NCBI GenBank assembly: GCA_041725955.1
Contig: JBGRQE010000030.1
Location: 1-37,038, forward strand
DNA: 37,038 nt
Reading direction: 5' to 3'
Origin: JBGRPZ01 sp041725955
GTDB lineage: Bacteria > Bacteroidota > Bacteroidia > Bacteroidales > JBGRPZ01
The stretch's first letter is position 1. Each line of letters begins with the position of its first letter. Of the stretch, positions 33,303 to 37,038 are shown piece by piece. The notes below the pieces were generated by a model, which did no database searches, had not been told where the DNA came from, and saw nothing but the letters and a program-made list of their open reading frames with translations. The position numbers and the translations under genes were made by a program.

Positions 33303-34643
33303 AACTCCTGTATAATTTTGAGGGGTAATATTTTTCAATTCTTCTTTAACTTCTTCCGAAACATTTAATGTTTCGATAAAAGTATGAATACTATCCCTAG
33401 TGATCTTCTCATTTGTACGAGTCAAAGCCTTTAAACTTTCATAAGGATTTGGATAGTTCTCTCTTCTTAAAATAGTTTGAATACCCTCGGCTACAACAGG
33501 CCAGCAATTTTCTAAATCACTATCCAATTTTGCTTCATTAAGCAATACTTTGCCCATTCCTTTCAATAAAGACTTCCATGCAATTAGCATATGCCCCAAA
33601 GGAACACCAATGTTTCTACTAACAGTTGAATCAGTCAAATCTCGTTGCAAACGAGAAATAGGTAATTTTCCAGACAAGTGCTCAAGAATGGCATTTGCAA
33701 TACCTAAGTTTCCTTCAGCATTTTCAAAATCAATAGGATTTACCTTATGTGGCATGGCGGAAGACCCTACCTCTCCTTTTTTAATTCTTTGCTTGAAGTA
33801 ATCCATAGATATATAAGTCCAGAAATCACGACAAAGATCAATTAAAATCGTATTCACTCTCTTTAATCCATCAAAGAAAGCTGCCATATTATCATAGTGC
33901 TCAATTTGAGTAGTAGTTTGAAGTCTGCTTAAACCAAGTTTTTCAGCAACAAATTGATTACCAAAATCAACCCAATTGTTGTTAGGATAAGCAACATTGT
34001 GTGCATTAAAGTTACCTGTAGCTCCACCAAATTTTGCAGAAAAAGGAATATTTTTTATCTGCTCCAATTGTGTATTAAGACGCTCTGTAAAAACTTGCAT
34101 CTCTTTACCCAATATACTTGGAGAAGCTGGTTGTCCATGAGTTCTTGCCAAAATTGGAATGTTTTTCCATTCTTGAACTTTCTCATTTAACACTGAAATC
34201 ACTTCTGAAAATACTGGAAGAACTCCTCTTTCCCATGCCTCTTTCATAGACAATGGAGTAGCTGTATTATTTATATCTTGACTTGTTAGTCCAAAATGTA
34301 TAAACTCCTTATAATCATTCCAACCTTCTTTATCAAAAAGCTCTTTTATAAAATATTCTACAGCTTTAACATCATGGTTGGTTACCTTTTCAATTTCCTT
34401 TACTTTTTTCGCGTCTTCAACAGAAAAGTCTTTGTACAATTTTCTCAATTTAGAAAAATCTTCTGCTTTAAAACTTTTAAGCTGAGGCAAAGGGAGTTCA
34501 CATAATGAAATAAAGTACTCTACCTCTACCAAAACACGATAACGAATTAACGCTGCTTCTGAAAAATACGGCGCTAATTCTTCTACTTTTCCTCTATATC
34601 GTCCATCAATTGGCGATATTGCTGTTAATGCTGAAAATTCCAT
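33288..34643 (-). CDS. purB: Adenylosuccinate lyase
   Basis: 451 residues, long type like E. coli PurB. It releases fumarate from SAICAR and adenylosuccinate in purine synthesis. The fumarase/aspartase superfamily signature GSSAMPHKVNP is at 293-303 with the catalytic Ser294/295 loop. TSQD (120-123) and RTHGQPASP (167-175, His169) are the other two active-site segments. The ATG follows a TATTTTTG box (34664-34671) by about 20 bases. The gene's own terminator overlaps its stop. Nothing looks unusual in the protein. Confidence 0.97.
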   Translation of the reverse strand: MEFSALTAISPIDGRYRGKVEELAPYFSEAALIRYRVLVEVEYFISLCELPLPQLKSFKAEDFSKLRKLYKDFSVEDAKKVKEIEKVTNHDVKAVEYFIKELFDKEGWNDYKEFIHFGLTSQDINNTATPLSMKEAWERGVLPVFSEVISVLNEKVQEWKNIPILARTHGQPASPSILGKEMQVFTERLNTQLEQIKNIPFSAKFGGATGNFNAHNVAYPNNNWVDFGNQFVAEKLGLSRLQTTTQIEHYDNMAAFFDGLKRVNTILIDLCRDFWTYISMDYFKQRIKKGEVGSSAMPHKVNPIDFENAEGNLGIANAILEHLSGKLPISRLQRDLTDSTVSRNIGVPLGHMLIAWKSLLKGMGKVLLNEAKLDSDLENCWPVVAEGIQTILRRENYPNPYESLKALTRTNEKITRDSIHTFIETLNVSEEVKEELKNITPQNYTGVKLVF

Positions 34644-34663
34644 CTGTCCTAATTTTTGATCTC

Positions 34664-34671
34664 CAAAAATA
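34664..34671 (-). promoter_or_regulatory. -7 promoter box for purB
   Basis: The minus strand reads TATTTTTG, a full TAnnTTTG match, 21 bases before the purB ATG. No TTTG at the -33 position. Confidence 0.5.
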
Positions 34672-34709
34672 GAAAAACTTTTGGCTTACTTAGATAAGGC
34701 TTTTATATT

Positions 34710-35321
34710 TCAAGAAAAGGCCTTATAATAATTAACTAAACCTACTGAGAATAACGCAATGCCGATACCTCCCAATACATCACTAGGATAATGAACTCCT
34801 AAATACATTCGGGTATAAGCTATAAATATAGCCCAAACTAAAAATAAATAGCCCCATACTTTATTTTTACTGTAAATTGTAATCAAACCAAAAGCAATCC
34901 CAAAAACCTCAGTAGTATGACCTGAAGGAAAAGAAGGACTACCTGCAACAGATAATTTTTCAATAAAATCATAAGTTTCAAAAGGTCTTGGTCTGCCAAT
35001 TAACCACTTTAACAAACTGCTAAAAACCAAAGAAAGAATCCAACATAACCACAAATGAAAACTTCTTAAAATTAATTGTCGCTTCCATCTGATTGTCGCA
35101 TATAATAACAACACTACTAATATCAAAATACATAAGTATGATGATATATTTGTACAGAATTGAAAGATAGGATCTAACTTTGCAATACGATGCGAATTAA
35201 AATAATGTAATAGTTCAATATCAAGTCCTCTTGCAGAAAAATAGCCCTTAGACACACCTGCAAAATACGCCACTATAAAAATTACAAAACCTAATATTAC
35301 AACAAATAAATATTTTTTCAT
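34710..35321 (-). CDS. PAP2-family membrane phosphatase, copy 1
   Basis: 203 residues with about five or six membrane helices. The three phosphatase signature regions are intact: K105-x5-RPRP (to 113), PSGH (132-135) with catalytic His135, and R171-x5-H177-x3-D181 in TRMYLGVHYPSD. Substrates of this superfamily include undecaprenyl-diphosphate, phosphatidylglycerophosphate and lipid A phosphates; the sequence alone does not choose. A similar gene lies just upstream and an lpxH-like gene diverges beyond it, which hints at envelope lipid work. It has its own -7 box (35358-35365). Confidence 0.9.
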   Translation of the reverse strand: MKKYLFVVILGFVIFIVAYFAGVSKGYFSARGLDIELLHYFNSHRIAKLDPIFQFCTNISSYLCILILVVLLLYATIRWKRQLILRSFHLWLCWILSLVFSSLLKWLIGRPRPFETYDFIEKLSVAGSPSFPSGHTTEVFGIAFGLITIYSKNKVWGYLFLVWAIFIAYTRMYLGVHYPSDVLGGIGIALFSVGLVNYYKAFS

Positions 35322-35357
35322 TTTTCTTTAGTCATTGGAAAAATATTCCGAAGCGGA

Positions 35358-35365
35358 CAAAATTA
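35358..35365 (-). promoter_or_regulatory. -7 promoter box for PAP2 copy 1
   Basis: The minus strand reads TAATTTTG, a full TAnnTTTG match, 37 bases before the ATG. A TTTG upstream is 14 bases away rather than 19. Confidence 0.4.
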
Positions 35366-35437
35366 AAAAATATATTAAGCAAATTATCCGATCTAATAAT
35401 CAAAGAATTTAAGTCTATATAAAACAGCTCTTTTTAT

Positions 35438-36067
35438 TTACGATTTAGCTTTCTTTAAAATGGTTTTTGAACAACCATAATATATCAATCCACTATAAAA
35501 CAGCACATAAAAAATTCCTCCCAAAACATCAGTAAAATAATGTACTCCCATATATGGTCTGGAATAAGCAACAATTATTGCCCATATAAAAAACAAACCA
35601 CACAATATTTTTTGACGAGGAAACAAAAAAGAAAAAATAAAAGCAGCAGCAAAAGCTGATGTAGTATGTCCTGATGGAAAACTAAAATTTGTAGGTGCAG
35701 CAAGATTGTTTATAAAATCATATGTTACAAATGGCCTTGGTCTTGTAAAGATAAGCTTCAGTATATCTTTAAAAAATAAAGCAGAAGTAAATGTTGTCAT
35801 TAAAATTGCACCTTTTGCTACCAATCTGGATTTTCTAAAGATAAAACCATAAAAAATACAAATCAATGCAACCACTGTAGGTACAGTTTTAAAGGTAGTT
35901 GTGAAAGAGGTAAGAAACTCAGTCATTCCAGGAGTTCTAGAAGAATTGACTAATTTCAATAATTGAATATCCCACTTTTGAAAAATTGATATTCCAGGTA
36001 CTACAAACAATATTGCTATTATTATAAAAACAACAATACCTATAAGCATCGCTTTCTTTGAATTCAT
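35438..36067 (-). CDS. PAP2-family membrane phosphatase, copy 2
   Basis: 209 residues, same fold and length as its neighbour. The signature residues are K104..RPRP (109-112), PSGH (131-134) and R170-x5-H176-x3-D180 in SRPYMGVHYFTD. Shared stretches such as RPRPFxTYDFI and SFPSGHTT show the two copies are paralogs, probably from an old tandem duplication since the rest differs clearly. The first helix is preceded by a basic MNSKK start. It is divergent from the lpxH-like gene across about 235 bases. Substrate unknown. Confidence 0.9.
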   Translation of the reverse strand: MNSKKAMLIGIVVFIIIAILFVVPGISIFQKWDIQLLKLVNSSRTPGMTEFLTSFTTTFKTVPTVVALICIFYGFIFRKSRLVAKGAILMTTFTSALFFKDILKLIFTRPRPFVTYDFINNLAAPTNFSFPSGHTTSAFAAAFIFSFLFPRQKILCGLFFIWAIIVAYSRPYMGVHYFTDVLGGIFYVLFYSGLIYYGCSKTILKKAKS

Positions 36068-36265
36068 AATTAAAAAATTATTTTCCTGTTCAAATTCATA
36101 TTAAAGTTACCAAAAAAGACAAAGAGTTAGGTAAAATACTGTAATTGAAGTGATTTTTTATTAAAAAATCTTAACAAAGAAGTAAAAACAATTATTCTAA
36201 AGCGTAAAAAGCAATTTTATTTTCCAATACAAAAATTTTAAATTCTATCAATTTTAAAGTTTGTT

Positions 36266-36273
36266 TACTTTTG
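36266..36273 (+). promoter_or_regulatory. -7 promoter box for the lpxH-like gene
   Basis: TACTTTTG, a full TAnnTTTG match, 30 bases before the proposed TTG start. It supports that start, since no ATG lies between the box and the conserved coding sequence. Confidence 0.55.
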
Positions 36274-36302
36274 CAGTAGTTTTTAATCCAAATTATACTC
36301 CA

Positions 36303-37038
36303 TTGAACTCAAATAAAAATACATCAAAACCAAAGAAAGTATATTTTGCCTCTGACTTCCATTTAGGAGTTCCTAACCACAAGGAAAGCCTTGAAAGAGA
36401 AAAAAAACTAGTAAAATGGTTAAATACAATCGAGGATGATGCTTTAGAAATCTTTCTTTTAGGTGATATATTTGATTTTTGGTTTGAATATTCTACAGCA
36501 GTACCAAAAGGTTTTGTTAGAATATTAGGCAAACTAGCAGAGCTTACTGACAAAGGGATTCCTATACACTTATTTAGAGGAAACCATGACATCTGGGCTT
36601 TTGAGTATTTACAAAAAGAGGTGGGTATAAAACTACATCGAAGACCTCAGGTACGTGAATTCTATGGTAAAAAATTTCTTTTAGCACATGGCGATGGCCT
36701 TGGTCCTGGAGACAATGGTTATAAATTATTAAAAAAAGTTTTCGAGTTCAAACCCAACCAATGGCTATTTAAAATACTACATCCAGATATAGGAACTCGA
36801 CTAGGTTTATATTTTTCACGAAAAAGTAGAATTGCAAATGTTGCCCTTGAAGGATCTAACACTTATATTCCGCCAAAACCAGAAGAAGAAAATCTATACA
36901 TTTATAGTAAAGACTATTTGGAAAAAGATTCAAATATAAATTATTTCATCTTTGGACACAGACACATTATCCTTGACCATGCTATCACAAATTCTTCCAG
37001 ACTTGTAATTCTAGGTGATTGGGTAACAAATTATTCTT
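36303..37038 (+). CDS. UDP-2,3-diacylglucosamine diphosphatase-like (LpxH type), 3'-truncated
   Basis: At least 245 residues, open to the window edge. It is a calcineurin-like metallophosphoesterase with the LpxH order of metal ligands: SDFHLG (about 18-23), GDIFDFW, RGNHDIW, LLAHGDGLG and, near the edge, FGHRH. LpxH cleaves UDP-diacylglucosamine to lipid X in lipid A synthesis at the inner face of the cytoplasmic membrane. The start is TTG at 36303; there is no in-frame ATG between the promoter box and SDFHLG, and the next in-frame ATG does not occur in the conserved region. A missing stop is due only to the window end. Confidence 0.85.
   Translation, partial: MNSNKNTSKPKKVYFASDFHLGVPNHKESLEREKKLVKWLNTIEDDALEIFLLGDIFDFWFEYSTAVPKGFVRILGKLAELTDKGIPIHLFRGNHDIWAFEYLQKEVGIKLHRRPQVREFYGKKFLLAHGDGLGPGDNGYKLLKKVFEFKPNQWLFKILHPDIGTRLGLYFSRKSRIANVALEGSNTYIPPKPEEENLYIYSKDYLEKDSNINYFIFGHRHIILDHAITNSSRLVILGDWVTNYS

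Noticed and set aside
36293..36592. Minus-strand open frame of 99 codons
   Set aside because: It is the shadow of the lpxH-like gene, whose metal-ligand motifs lie on the plus strand.

Overview
The window is AT-rich chromosomal DNA from a member of the Bacteroidota. The evidence is a DUF5606 gene, a PCMD-domain lipoprotein, an ECF sigma / membrane protein / DUF4252 module, a TlpA-type thioredoxin, a TM2/DUF2752 pair, few Shine-Dalgarno sequences, and repeated upstream boxes matching the Bacteroidota -7 promoter element TAnnTTTG (one with a perfect TTTG-N19- partner). A marine or anaerobic Marinilabiliales/Marinifilaceae-like organism is a guess only. Most of the window is housekeeping sequence; no tRNA, rRNA, insertion sequence, prophage or CRISPR array was seen.

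Layout. 1-5900: the 3' end of an unrecognised gene, then (minus strand) valS, a YhcC-type radical SAM gene and a POT peptide transporter. 6108-7725: an ECF sigma factor, an overlapping single-pass membrane protein (probable anti-sigma) and a DUF4252 protein. 7726-8192: a 467-base non-coding stretch between two hairpin terminators, holding a tandem array of six 22-base repeats, each with a perfect AGGAGG, followed by three AAAGGTAA motifs at the same 22-base spacing. 8193-16352: a TrmH-family methyltransferase, YjjG phosphatase, psd/cdsA phospholipid genes, LUD protein, ftsH, rsfS, a biotin ligase, an SRPBCC protein and pyrE. 16555-18483: coaD and a TlpA-like protein.

18544-23019 is the most distinctive block: an inverted-repeat region followed by a tight five-gene operon. 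Four of its products start with an HMA-like domain that lacks CxxC but carries a shared (P/K)GR(I/L)R motif. One of these is a P-type ATPase with a non-canonical ion-site helix (YSC in place of CPC, and Ala in place of the TP proline). The fifth product is a small single-pass coiled-coil protein. The genes probably form one membrane transport assembly; the substrate cannot be told from the sequence.

23143-29777: a PCMD lipoprotein, an outer-membrane beta-barrel protein, an FtsE-like ATPase overlapping tail to tail with two family-4-like glycosyltransferases, and a murB-DUF2752-TM2 operon. 29843-37038: pyrD, a DUF5606 protein, an MsbA-like exporter, purB, two tandem PAP2 phosphatases and, divergently, an lpxH-like gene that starts at TTG and runs off the window.
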